Origin: Spirochaetia bacterium
Lineage (GTDB): Bacteria > Spirochaetota > Spirochaetia > DSM-16054 > Sediminispirochaetaceae
Reading direction: 5' to 3'
DNA: 55,524 nucleotides
Assembly: GCA_021736475.1 (NCBI GenBank)
Contig: JAIPFV010000006.1
Location: forward strand, 1-55,524
This document shows positions 9,109-18,056 of the stretch, piece by piece (within the stretch, counting starts at the first letter, position 1; each line of letters starts with the position of its first letter). The notes beneath the pieces were generated by a model that saw nothing but the letters and a program-made list of their open reading frames with translations, made no database searches and had not been told where the DNA came from. The translations under genes were made by a program, and so were the position numbers.

Positions 9109-9146
9109 TGCATTCATTATTTCATCAAAATGAAATTTTTTATTCA
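9109..9146 (-). promoter_or_regulatory. Candidate RpiR operators and dyad upstream of the regulator gene
   Basis: A perfect dyad ATTTCAT-CAAA-ATGAAAT occupies 9119-9136. Two 16-bp elements resembling TGMAA-N6-TTKCA, each with one mismatch, lie at 9109-9124 and 9131-9146, 22 bp apart. The surrounding sequence is very AT-rich, so chance matches are a real risk. Confidence 0.4.
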
Positions 9147-9199
9147 TTATATAATTATATTATCATATTTATATTTCAACTACAAACCCCTATTATGAT

Positions 9200-10528
9200 T
9201 TAAACACCTTTTTCAATAAGATTAGACAAAATTGTAACCTTATCATTCATCAGTTCAGCATTTTTTGCTTCAACTACTAACCTAAGCAGAGGCTCTGCAT
9301 TTGACTCCCGAATAATAAACCACCATTCAGGGTAATCGATTCTCAAACCGTCAGTATAGTTTTTTTCGCCGTCAAAGAAAATTTCCGCCAACTCTTGAAT
9401 TTTCTTAGGAATATCCTCCACAAAAAAATTAATCTCGCCAGAAAAATAATATGGGTTAATCTCGTTGGAAAGCACTGACAATGATTTCCTCTCTCTTGAA
9501 AGTACAGAGAGCACAACTAACACTGTAATAAATGCAGAATCACAATATGCATTTTCACTATAATAATAATGTCCAGCTAGCTCACCAGCCCATGAATAGT
9601 TATTTTTTCGCATCAAGTGTTTTATTCTTGCATGCCCTGTTGGGCAAGCATCTGAATGACCGCCCATTTTTTTAATATATTCTTTTACGCTACGTGATGA
9701 ACGTATATCGTATAGAGCTCTCAGTTCTTTGTCTGGGGTTTTGTACCGATAGTAACGAGCAATAAGTGCTGTTATTAAATCAGGTGATACAAAGTTTCCT
9801 TTTTCATCGATAAAGATAGCTCTGTCTCCATCACCATCAAAACAGACACCAACATCCGCCCCGCTCTCTAAAACAGCCTTATGTAAAGGTTCTTGATTCG
9901 AGGCGGATAGAGGATCTGGTCCCCGATTGGGAAATTCACCGTCCGGCTCTTGGTAAAGAACGTCAAAATCCAGACCTTCAATCTGAAAGACTTCATTTAC
10001 AAAACGCCCGGCAGCACCATTCCCACAATCAAAAATGCATTTTATATTTCTTATTCCTAAATCAAATAATTTAAGAAACTCAACATAATCATCTTGAATA
10101 TCAAAATCAGTCTCTACGCCCCGTTGTTCTCCCTTTGAGGGAACTTGTTTAATAAGGGTTTCTAAGTTTGATAAGCCTGATTCTCTTCCAATTGGTATCG
10201 CATTTTCTCTGGAAATTTTCAGCCCGTTATACTCGGGAGGATTATGCGACGCTGTTATCATTACTACTGCATCATAACCATACTTCATGCTCGCAAAATA
10301 AACAGCAGGAGTATCGCAGATTCCTATATTAATGACATTGCTTCCTGAATCTATGATTCCACTTTTCAGAGCATCATAGATAGCGGGAGATGATGTTCTA
10401 GTATCTCTTCCAACTAAAACTTTGGAAGCATTTAGAAGTGTTTTTAAGTAATACCCAATTCGATAAACAGTGTCATAGCTCAACTCTTTAGGATAAATAC
10501 CACGGATATCATTTGTTTTAAAAATCAT
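9200..10528 (-). CDS. Phosphohexomutase (phosphomannomutase/phosphoglucomutase family), first copy
   Basis: Interconverts hexose 1- and 6-phosphates through a phosphoserine. The 442-residue protein has all four family signatures: catalytic loop TASHNP (Ser94), metal loop DGDGDR (231-236), sugar loop GELAGH (315-320) and phosphate loop RESNAEPLLRL near the C-terminus. It overlaps the preceding gene, a paralogue, by four bases (ATGA), so the two are co-translated and may form a heteromer or act on different substrates. The true sugar is not visible from sequence. It sits in the RpiR locus with isomerases and phosphatases. Confidence 0.92.
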   Translation of the reverse strand: MIFKTNDIRGIYPKELSYDTVYRIGYYLKTLLNASKVLVGRDTRTSSPAIYDALKSGIIDSGSNVINIGICDTPAVYFASMKYGYDAVVMITASHNPPEYNGLKISRENAIPIGRESGLSNLETLIKQVPSKGEQRGVETDFDIQDDYVEFLKLFDLGIRNIKCIFDCGNGAAGRFVNEVFQIEGLDFDVLYQEPDGEFPNRGPDPLSASNQEPLHKAVLESGADVGVCFDGDGDRAIFIDEKGNFVSPDLITALIARYYRYKTPDKELRALYDIRSSRSVKEYIKKMGGHSDACPTGHARIKHLMRKNNYSWAGELAGHYYYSENAYCDSAFITVLVVLSVLSRERKSLSVLSNEINPYYFSGEINFFVEDIPKKIQELAEIFFDGEKNYTDGLRIDYPEWWFIIRESNAEPLLRLVVEAKNAELMNDKVTILSNLIEKGV

Positions 10529-11919
10529 GGGACCATACCCTTGCCCGCTGTAGAACTAATATGCATTTCAATTTCTCTTTTGTGTTTTTCCAGTTCATCT
10601 GATTTCTTCGCTTCAATCACCAATCGAAGAAACGGCTCGGTAGTGGACTCTCGAACGATGAACCACCAATCGGGATATTCAATTCTTAAACCATCTAAGG
10701 TACTAATATTTCCATCCTGATAAATTTCATTTAGTAGGGTTAATATGCCTGTCTTATTCTCTACCTCATAGTTAATTTCACCTGAGAAATAGTATCCACC
10801 AACTTCACTTACCAAATCTCTCAATGGTTTATCTTCCTCTTCTATCAAAGCTAGCATATAGATGATTGTTATCCATGCTGAATCGCAATAGTTATTGTCC
10901 CTAAAATAGTAGTGGCCTGTTAACTCGCCGCCTATAAGGGCTTTCTTTTCACGCATCATTTTTTTAATTCGTGAATGTCCAATTGGACACATAATCGGAG
11001 TGCCGCCCGATTTCTCTATGAATTCAGGTACGCACATTGAAGACCGTAAATCATATAGTACCTGTTCCTTTTTTTGCTCGCATTGACGGAGAAGATAACC
11101 TGAAACTAAAGCAGTAATAATATCAGGTGATACTGAATTACCATCTGCATCTATGAATACGACCCTGTCTGCATCTCCATCGAAGCAAATCCCTATATCT
11201 GCATTCTCTTTTTGAACATTTTTCTTTAATATGACTAGGTTTTTTGTCTTCATCGGATTCGGGCCATGTACTGGAAATGTACCATCCGGATACTGATGCA
11301 ATAATATGGTCTCTACTTTTGTTTTATTAAATATTTTCTTTGCTACTTTACCAGCCATTCCATGTGAACAATCAATGACTATTCTTTTTTTCCCAAAACT
11401 ATTCATAAAAGAATGAAGATATCGAATATATTCATTTAGTGGATCTTTTTTTTCTATACTTCCTGCATCAACTCTTTTCTTATTTTCGCTGGGACCATTT
11501 CTATCAAGATCTCCTCTATACTCGACACAACACTTTTCCAATTCTTGAAGTCCGTTCTCACTATCCATCGGCAAGGCTCCAGACTTTACAATTTTTAGAC
11601 CATTGTATTCAGGTGGGTTGTGGGATGCGGTTATCATTACTCCTCCGTCGGCAGCGTAATGCTCTACCGCATAATAGAAAGCCGGCGTTTCTTGCATTCC
11701 AATATCAATAACTTTACACCCAGTGGCACAAATTCCGGTTGTTAAGGCAGTAAACATATCCTCAGATGAGACTCGCATATCTCTTCCGACAACAATGACA
11801 GAAGCCTTTAGCAAAGATGGAAGACATAGGCCAATACAATATATATCTTCATAGTATAGGTTTTTTCCGACTATTCCCCGAATATCATTTCTCTGAAAAA
11901 TACTTTGGGAGATACTCAT
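10525..11919 (-). CDS. Phosphohexomutase (phosphomannomutase/phosphoglucomutase family), second copy
   Basis: Paralogue of its downstream neighbour, 464 residues, with TASHNP, DGDADR, GELTGH and RESTTEPFLRL signatures intact. ATG 11919 is chosen because it follows the stop of the TIM-barrel gene and has AAGGAAG eight bases upstream; a longer start would overlap that gene. Both paralogues keep the full catalytic set, so neither is an obvious pseudoenzyme. Having two adjacent mutases in one catabolic-looking locus is unusual. Confidence 0.92.
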   Translation of the reverse strand: MSISQSIFQRNDIRGIVGKNLYYEDIYCIGLCLPSLLKASVIVVGRDMRVSSEDMFTALTTGICATGCKVIDIGMQETPAFYYAVEHYAADGGVMITASHNPPEYNGLKIVKSGALPMDSENGLQELEKCCVEYRGDLDRNGPSENKKRVDAGSIEKKDPLNEYIRYLHSFMNSFGKKRIVIDCSHGMAGKVAKKIFNKTKVETILLHQYPDGTFPVHGPNPMKTKNLVILKKNVQKENADIGICFDGDADRVVFIDADGNSVSPDIITALVSGYLLRQCEQKKEQVLYDLRSSMCVPEFIEKSGGTPIMCPIGHSRIKKMMREKKALIGGELTGHYYFRDNNYCDSAWITIIYMLALIEEEDKPLRDLVSEVGGYYFSGEINYEVENKTGILTLLNEIYQDGNISTLDGLRIEYPDWWFIVRESTTEPFLRLVIEAKKSDELEKHKREIEMHISSTAGKGMVP

Positions 11920-11920
11920 T

Positions 11921-12772
11921 CTATTGCTTCCTTTTTGTTTCATCAGTAGTTTCATTTTTTAACATCAATTCGATTCTTTCTTTGCTTACTAGTGCTTGCT
12001 GAAAAGTACGTGTTTCAATTACAAGGGGAAATTTCCACTTTTCCTTTACATATTTTTCAAAGAACATTTTAAAATTAATACTGCCCTCACCAACGGCCTT
12101 ATGTTGGTCATCCTTACCGTTGTTATCGTGAATATGGCTGAGTAGAATATTTTGAGGCCCCAGGCCTTCCACAAACCTTTCCGGTTTAATGGATGTTGAG
12201 TGTGCATGTCCAATATCAAATGTGAAACCAGTTTTTTGATTTAAAGTTCTGTATGTTCTTAAGAGAGCCTCTGGTCTGGAGTGTACACGTTTTAACCGGT
12301 CTGAAAACTCATGTAAATTTTCTATACTCAAGCGGATACTAATTTCGTTACTAAGCTCCATCAACTCTTTCAAGGACTTCAATGTGAACTCCTCCGACAC
12401 CTCAATCCATTCATCCCCGTAGTTAAGAATATTTACATTACCTCCATGCACCGTCACAACCTGTGCTCCAATTTCTACAGCATGTTGGAGTGATTTCTTC
12501 ATTACTTGTACAGCAGCCATTCGCAAATCAGAGTCAAAAGCAGAGAGGTTCATATCGACAAACGGAAGATGAACTGAACAGAACAGTTTGTTCTTTTCAA
12601 TAATATCCCGGGCTTTTCGTTTTTCCTTACTGCTCATCTCTTCAAAAAAAGGAAATTGATCTTTAAATTCCACCGCTGAAAATCCATGAGCAGAAACAAT
12701 CTCCAGTATCTCTTCAATTTTTAGATTGCTTTTTCGCTGCAGACATGCTGTGTTTAGTCCAATTGGTTTCAT
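11921..12772 (-). CDS. Sugar phosphate isomerase/epimerase-like TIM barrel protein
   Basis: Member of the xylose isomerase-like/AP-endonuclease-2 superfamily, 283 residues. Likely metal ligands are in SIENLHEF, FDIGHAH and SHIHDNNG and in the C-terminal VIETR. The start VNLNTACLQRKSN-like strand (MKPIGLNTACLQ) is followed by typical alternating segments. It opens the leftward unit containing the two phosphohexomutases. AGGGAAG precedes the ATG. Isomerase, epimerase or lyase chemistry on a sugar or inositol derivative is possible; the substrate is unknown. Confidence 0.85.
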   Translation of the reverse strand: MKPIGLNTACLQRKSNLKIEEILEIVSAHGFSAVEFKDQFPFFEEMSSKEKRKARDIIEKNKLFCSVHLPFVDMNLSAFDSDLRMAAVQVMKKSLQHAVEIGAQVVTVHGGNVNILNYGDEWIEVSEEFTLKSLKELMELSNEISIRLSIENLHEFSDRLKRVHSRPEALLRTYRTLNQKTGFTFDIGHAHSTSIKPERFVEGLGPQNILLSHIHDNNGKDDQHKAVGEGSINFKMFFEKYVKEKWKFPLVIETRTFQQALVSKERIELMLKNETTDETKRKQ

Positions 12773-12820
12773 TGTACTTCCCTGCTGAGTAATAAAATCT
12801 AAATCTCTTAGTTGTTCGAA

Positions 12821-12854
12821 AATTGGCCTTGTCGGTTCGCCGACAAGGCCAATT
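12821..12854 (-). terminator. Strong hairpin terminator after the NHL-propeller gene
   Basis: Perfect 15-bp stem (AATTGGCCTTGTCGG and complement) closed by a four-base loop, 6 bases past the NHL gene stop. In the leftward transcript it is followed by TTTTCG. It separates the ABC-importer unit from the TIM-barrel/mutase unit. No clear promoter follows it, so partial read-through may feed the downstream genes. Confidence 0.75.
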
Positions 12855-12860
12855 CAGTAA

Positions 12861-13838
12861 TTAGAATCCTAGGTCCTTTAGCGCAAAGGACTGTATTCGG
12901 TTGTTTTTCTCATCGGCCAGTACTATACGCTTGTTCTTTGCGTCATAGGCTATACCTTCAGAGCTGGCCATCTCACCCTCATAGATGCCGGCCTTGCCGA
13001 ACTGGGTGACAAAAGTACCGTCTTCCTGAAAAATCTTAATGGCAACTCTTCCCTCGTCGACTACGAAGACCAGATCCCAAGCTCCGACTGCCAGGCCTTC
13101 GACATCTTCGGCCAATTTATCCGGTCCAGGTCCCAAACCACCAAAGCTGTACAAGTATGAACCGGTTTCTGTGTCATAGACATCTACTTCACCTAGCCCA
13201 TCTTCGGAGACATAAAGTTTGTTCAGCTTGCTGTTTACCACAATGTATCCGTTCTCTTCTGTCTCATTCTTGTCCATGATTGTTTTTACATAATTGTAGT
13301 CCGGGTCAAAAACGTGAATACCACGTCCGTCGTCGCTTACGTAGATACTTCCCGCATCATCAACCGCGATATCACCGATATCTTCGAACTCGCCAGGTCC
13401 TTCACCCTGTGTTCCAAATTCGTCAACAAGATTATAATTCGCATCGAAGATCAACACTTTAAAGAGCGCATTGTCACTCACATAGATGTTATCATCTTTG
13501 TCGACATCTATACCTTTAGGGTACATCCACTGTCCGCGTCCCTGTCCCCGCGACCCGATCAAAGAGATAAACTCTCCTTCACTGGTAAACGCGGATAAGT
13601 CAAAAGTTTCGGAACCGACAAGAATGTCGCCCTTACTGTTTACCGAAATTGGTTTCGGTGGTCCGAACTGATAAGTAGCACTATCGTGGGTTCCTTCAGC
13701 AGGTTCTCCAAACATTACCACCGGAGCCACCACTCCAAGATCTTCCGGCATACTATCGTATGCAGGTGGTCCACTTACGCAGCCTACCAGTCCGGCTATC
13801 ACTCCGCACACAATTAGTGATACAATGATTTTTCTCAT
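12861..13838 (-). CDS. Lipoprotein with NHL-repeat (six-bladed) beta-propeller
   Basis: Predicted surface or periplasmic lipoprotein of 325 residues. ATG 13838 is preceded by GGGGGT and opens a lipoprotein signal with lipobox LVGC (MRKIIVSLIVCGVIAGLVGC). The mature part repeats the NHL pattern several times, for example GRGQWMYPKGIDVDKDDNIY, GPGEFEDIGDIAVDDAGSIY and GEMASSEGIAYDAKNKRIVL. It is the last gene of the importer unit, so it is likely a ligand-binding or scaffolding protein on the cell surface, or possibly a lactonase-like enzyme. Function unknown. Confidence 0.85.
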   Translation of the reverse strand: MRKIIVSLIVCGVIAGLVGCVSGPPAYDSMPEDLGVVAPVVMFGEPAEGTHDSATYQFGPPKPISVNSKGDILVGSETFDLSAFTSEGEFISLIGSRGQGRGQWMYPKGIDVDKDDNIYVSDNALFKVLIFDANYNLVDEFGTQGEGPGEFEDIGDIAVDDAGSIYVSDDGRGIHVFDPDYNYVKTIMDKNETEENGYIVVNSKLNKLYVSEDGLGEVDVYDTETGSYLYSFGGLGPGPDKLAEDVEGLAVGAWDLVFVVDEGRVAIKIFQEDGTFVTQFGKAGIYEGEMASSEGIAYDAKNKRIVLADEKNNRIQSFALKDLGF

Positions 13839-13894
13839 ATCTACCCCCAATTTTTTATCTAAGACGGCCAACGGCCGTTTCTCTCTTTTAAAAT

Positions 13895-14989
13895 CTACAC
13901 AAGAACTTTTTCCGTCTCTTTATCAAATATATTGTAGGTTTCAGGTTTTACCGCTAACTTCATTTTTTCGCCATCCTTGTTTTTGAAGGTTCCTTCAAAG
14001 AGGAGGGCTACCTGTTCTTCCCCAGGTCTGGAAACCATAATGATCTGGGATGAACCAGCTGGTAGTTGAGCATCGACATGGTATTCAACCCCGTCGTCGG
14101 CAATATAGAAATCTTCAGGTCGGACAGCGACTATAACACTGTCCCGTCCATTGATCTTCTCTTCATCCACCGGCAGTCTGAAACCGCCGGCCTCGACAAC
14201 CATCTTCCCATTCTCCTTCTTCACAGTCCCATCAAAAAAGTTCATTTGCGGGTTACTGATAAATCGAGCAACGAAGAGATTGGCCGGACGGCGGTACACA
14301 TCTTCGGGAGTTCCGATCTGTTGGATTACTCCTTCATTCATTACACAGACTCGGCTAGAGATAGTCATTGCCTCTACCTGATCATGAGTTACATAGACGG
14401 TAGTAGCTTCCAGCTTTTGGTGCAGCTGCTTCAGCTCTGCTCGCATCTCGATTCGCAGTCTGGCGTCTAGATTAGAAAGAGGCTCGTCCATCAGATAAAT
14501 ATCCGGACGGTTGATAAGCATTCTCGCAATCGCTATTCGCTGCTGCTGCCCGCCGGAGAGTTCAGCCGGATAACGGTCTTTATACCCCTGCAGACGGACA
14601 TCCTTCAGCGCCTGGGCGACATACTTCTTTATGTCCGGCTTTGGCAGTTTTTTCATTTGCAGTGGGAAAGCGATGTTTTGAAAAACCGTCATATGCGGCC
14701 ATAGAGCATACGACTGAAATATCAAACCGAGATTTCTTTTCGAAGGTTCAACAATGATTTCCTCTTTTTTTGAAAATATCAACTTGTTGTCTATAAAAAT
14801 TTTCCCTTCCGTCGGTTCGTCAAGTCCAGCAATTGCTCTGAGGGTAGTAGTCTTTCCGCAGCCGGAGGGCCCCAGAAGGGTGATGAAGTCGCCCTTTTCA
14901 ATCTTAAGATTCAAATCGTCGACCGCAACTACCTCTCCCCATCGTTTAGTAATATGTTCTAATCTGATTTTCTCATTGGTATTGCTCAT
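13895..14989 (-). CDS. ABC importer ATPase (FbpC/PotA/AfuC type)
   Basis: Energises the two-domain permease upstream. It has 364 residues: Walker A GPSGCGKTT (about 40-48), Q-loop FQSYALWPHM, signature LSGGQQQR, Walker B IYLMDEPLSNLD and H-loop VTHDQ. A C-terminal TOBE/OB region (about 240-364, with VAVRPEDFYI) is typical of the carbohydrate/iron-uptake branch. Gene order is receptor, phytase-like protein, permease, ATPase, NHL protein; spacing to the permease is five bases. Confidence 0.93.
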   Translation of the reverse strand: MSNTNEKIRLEHITKRWGEVVAVDDLNLKIEKGDFITLLGPSGCGKTTTLRAIAGLDEPTEGKIFIDNKLIFSKKEEIIVEPSKRNLGLIFQSYALWPHMTVFQNIAFPLQMKKLPKPDIKKYVAQALKDVRLQGYKDRYPAELSGGQQQRIAIARMLINRPDIYLMDEPLSNLDARLRIEMRAELKQLHQKLEATTVYVTHDQVEAMTISSRVCVMNEGVIQQIGTPEDVYRRPANLFVARFISNPQMNFFDGTVKKENGKMVVEAGGFRLPVDEEKINGRDSVIVAVRPEDFYIADDGVEYHVDAQLPAGSSQIIMVSRPGEEQVALLFEGTFKNKDGEKMKLAVKPETYNIFDKETEKVLV

Positions 14990-14994
14990 ATGCT

Positions 14995-16842
14995 CTACAC
15001 TCCTTTCACCAGTGATGTGCTTTGAAATCGCTTAATTAACAGAGTGCCTGTGATACTAATCACAACGATGATCATGGTGATTGCATCTCCGAATTGGTGA
15101 AAACCACTCTCGGCATACCTGAAAATCATGGTGGTAAGCACTTTGGTCTTTGGGGTGACCAGAAGCACAATCAATGACAACTCTCGCATTGTAGTAATGA
15201 ACGAAAGAAGGAAACCAGCTACAAAACCACTTTTGGTAAGTGGATAGATGATTCTAGTAAACTTTTTAAAAAATCCTGCTCCAACCAGTCCAGCTGCCTC
15301 TTCGAGCTCCCTATCGATTTGCATCATAGCTGAGGTGCCCGTCCTTGAAGAAAAAGGCAATCGCTTTGCCAGCGAAACTATAACCAGAAGACTAAAGGTC
15401 CCGTAAAGGGCGGGTATCGGTCCTCTCGGTTGTGCAAACATACCGAGGTACACCGCTCCGAATGCTATACCGGGGATAATATATGGAGCGAAGGACAATG
15501 CGTCATTCATCTTTGAAAGGATCGTCCCTTTGCCGCGAACAATGGCATACCCCAGGAAGATTCCGATCACCGCTGCCAGGAAGGAAACCAAAACAGCCAA
15601 TCTGAGCGAGTTCCAGGCTCCCTGGTATATCGAGGGGTTTCTCAAAATACCCGACTCACCCATACCCATTACCTGTCCTTTGGACCCTATCGACCCCGCC
15701 TCGCCGATCCAGAAGTGAGTTGTGAAGTTTGCCATTGAGTAGTCTCCCTCCGCCTCCATGAAGGTTTGCGCCAGAAGAATGTAGATCGGGAACAAAACGA
15801 AGAAGATAACGAACAGGACCATAATTATAAAAACAACATGCTTGAGCTTGCCCAAATCTATCGGTTTTGCCCGAAAACCCTTACCAGCTATTGTCACATA
15901 GCTTTTTCGCGCTCCGATCACCTTAACGTTCATGTAGATAGTGATGCCCGATATAAGGATCATTACTATTGCGAGAAGATAAGCATCGCCTTCAAGACCA
16001 TTCTTTACATTCGCATACAACTGCGTCGAGAGTGTGTAATACCTTACTGGAATACCCAGAAAAGCAGGAGTACCGAATGTCCCGATCCCTTTTGAAAAGG
16101 TAAGAATAAAGGCGGCCAGAATCGACGGCATGACCAGCGGCAAGGTAATCTTGCGCATCACCTGCCATCGGTTTGCACCAAGCAGTTCTCCGGTTTCCTC
16201 CAACCGTGAATCAATGGATGCCAAAGCACCTGAAACGGTGATAAAGGCGTAGGCGTAATAGTGCAGTGAAAGGCAGATAATGATTGGTACCGGGCCATAG
16301 GCAAACCAGTTGGGAATAGCTATCCCGGTCATATACTCGAACCACCCGATGGACCCCCCAATACGCTGGTTTTTGAACACATTTATCCAGGCCAAGGAGA
16401 TAACCCAAGACGGTATGATATAAGGCAGTGCCGCTATATTTGCAAGAGCTTTTTTTCCCGGTAAGTTAGTTCGCACTACAAGCCAGGCCAGAAGGCAGCC
16501 CCAAGAAATCGAGAGGATAGTGAGACCGGCGGTGATTAGTAGGGTATTCATGAGAGGAATGAGCAGCATCGGCTTTGACAACTTGCTCATGAATACTCGT
16601 CTGAAATGCACCAGTGAGAATTTACCCTCCTCAAATTCGACCCCCGAGGCCTTCACCTCGGGCAGCCGTTGATCCGAATAAGACAAAGTAAAAGATGTGT
16701 ATAACAGATTTACCATCGGCATAAAAACAAAGAAGAGCAGCAATAGAAGGAGAATCAAGCCAATGATCCTTTGCGGTTGTGAATAGTTTCGTTTCAATCG
16801 TCGCAGCAAAGGGCTTCCAGACTGAATTGCTAAATCGGACAT
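14995..16842 (-). CDS. Fused two-domain ABC importer permease (FbpB/AfuB type)
   Basis: A 615-residue membrane protein in which two binding-protein-dependent permease domains are joined. Two EAA coupling motifs are visible, one in the N-half (EETGELLGANRWQVMRKITL) and one in the C-half (EEAAGLVGAGFFKKFTRIIY). Such fusions occur in FbpB (ferric iron) and in AfuB (sugar-phosphate) importers. It starts directly after the phytase-like gene stop. The neighbouring mutases, phosphatases and phytase-like lipoprotein favour a phosphorylated organic substrate over iron. Confidence 0.92.
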   Translation of the reverse strand: MSDLAIQSGSPLLRRLKRNYSQPQRIIGLILLLLLLFFVFMPMVNLLYTSFTLSYSDQRLPEVKASGVEFEEGKFSLVHFRRVFMSKLSKPMLLIPLMNTLLITAGLTILSISWGCLLAWLVVRTNLPGKKALANIAALPYIIPSWVISLAWINVFKNQRIGGSIGWFEYMTGIAIPNWFAYGPVPIIICLSLHYYAYAFITVSGALASIDSRLEETGELLGANRWQVMRKITLPLVMPSILAAFILTFSKGIGTFGTPAFLGIPVRYYTLSTQLYANVKNGLEGDAYLLAIVMILISGITIYMNVKVIGARKSYVTIAGKGFRAKPIDLGKLKHVVFIIMVLFVIFFVLFPIYILLAQTFMEAEGDYSMANFTTHFWIGEAGSIGSKGQVMGMGESGILRNPSIYQGAWNSLRLAVLVSFLAAVIGIFLGYAIVRGKGTILSKMNDALSFAPYIIPGIAFGAVYLGMFAQPRGPIPALYGTFSLLVIVSLAKRLPFSSRTGTSAMMQIDRELEEAAGLVGAGFFKKFTRIIYPLTKSGFVAGFLLSFITTMRELSLIVLLVTPKTKVLTTMIFRYAESGFHQFGDAITMIIVVISITGTLLIKRFQSTSLVKGV

Positions 16843-18033
16843 TTACTCCACCACCTGTTGATTCGCAAGTTTTAGTTCTCCCCCAGCTATATCAACCCAG
16901 TCGTAAACCGGATAGTTGCCGTTGTTGCCATCATGGGCAATAACCACACCGTGGGGAAAGCCCGGGAGAGCTTTGGAAGACACTTCAACCCCGTCATCAT
17001 CCCAAATCGATTTGCCCTCTTCATTCAAGTGGGCAACTGTACGCACCAGCTCGTGTGGTTCATTGAGGTCGTAGATCCGAAGCATAGACGCTGCATTGGC
17101 TACCGTTCCTCCCTGATCGACAACAACCAAATAGCCTTCTCCGCCTTCTAGCCTGTAAATAGAGACTCCTTCGCGATCGGCGGAATAACCGTCTTTGTTA
17201 GAAGCAAAGGACAAAATCGGATTGGGATCGGCATCTGGTTCAGCGTAATATTTATGAACTCCCTTTGGTTCTTCTCCTACATAGAGATAGCCGGCCTCAT
17301 CGTCACAGACCATCCCTTCTTTTGCACTAGGCGAGTCGAAATTAAGCACTCGCACCGCAGTCAGTCGTACCGCCTTACCGCTGCCATCGTCCTCTACCAT
17401 GTACTGTGTAATATTGCCGTCCCGTTTGGGGGCGGTGAAGGCGTAGATATTGCCGTCATTCTTACTCTTGTAGAGGCCAAAACCATAACTCTCAAACTCC
17501 ACAACGTTATTCTCGCTCTCGCCGTCGGCCAGCTTCACCAGCAGATCTTCTCCGGAGCTGTAATCGGGATTTATCTCGTAGACCGCTACTTTGCTGATAC
17601 GGGTATAATCCGCCCGGCGGATATTGACCGCCACGATGTCGACCTCCCGGTCTCCAAGTTTGAGCCCATAGCGGACATCAATGTTGCCTGGTTTGCCATG
17701 AATATTCTTACACAGCAGTTCTTTGCCATCTAAATCCCAGGCGTAGATACCAACCGCCTTGTCCACGCCGAAAATCACACTGCGCGACGGGGTCTCGGGA
17801 TGCACCCAAATCGCTGGGTCATCCGCATCACCGGTAATCCCTTCTCCGGTCGATTCTGTTGTAACTACCGGATGGACGAAGTTATCGGTCCTGTTCTCAA
17901 CATAGGGAGTTTTTTCGACAGTTGTTCGGATGTTCGGAGATGCGCCGGGAGCTCCCGGAGCAGGACCTCCGGCACAGCCAAACACTAATCCCATTAAAGA
18001 AACACCAATTAGTAATAAGAAGACATTTCTCAT
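16843..18033 (-). CDS. Beta-propeller phytase-like lipoprotein
   Basis: Resembles the Bacillus PhyC/3-phytase family, which removes phosphates from myo-inositol hexakisphosphate using calcium. The 396-residue product has lipobox VFGC after a hydrophobic start, then family blocks: GDADDPAIWVHP, KAVGIYAWDLDGKEL, GNIDVRYGL, YGFGLYKSKNDGNIYAF, EGMVCDDEAGYLYVGEE, REGVSIY and DDDGVEV. The block usually reading SSQG is VVDQGG here and NNVD is GNID, so calcium or substrate binding may differ. It lies inside the importer operon between receptor and permease, which suggests that it liberates the substrate at the cell surface. True phytase activity is unproven. Confidence 0.85.
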   Translation of the reverse strand: MRNVFLLLIGVSLMGLVFGCAGGPAPGAPGASPNIRTTVEKTPYVENRTDNFVHPVVTTESTGEGITGDADDPAIWVHPETPSRSVIFGVDKAVGIYAWDLDGKELLCKNIHGKPGNIDVRYGLKLGDREVDIVAVNIRRADYTRISKVAVYEINPDYSSGEDLLVKLADGESENNVVEFESYGFGLYKSKNDGNIYAFTAPKRDGNITQYMVEDDGSGKAVRLTAVRVLNFDSPSAKEGMVCDDEAGYLYVGEEPKGVHKYYAEPDADPNPILSFASNKDGYSADREGVSIYRLEGGEGYLVVVDQGGTVANAASMLRIYDLNEPHELVRTVAHLNEEGKSIWDDDGVEVSSKALPGFPHGVVIAHDGNNGNYPVYDWVDIAGGELKLANQQVVE

Positions 18034-18056
18034 AGTTTCAACCTCTTAATTCAATC

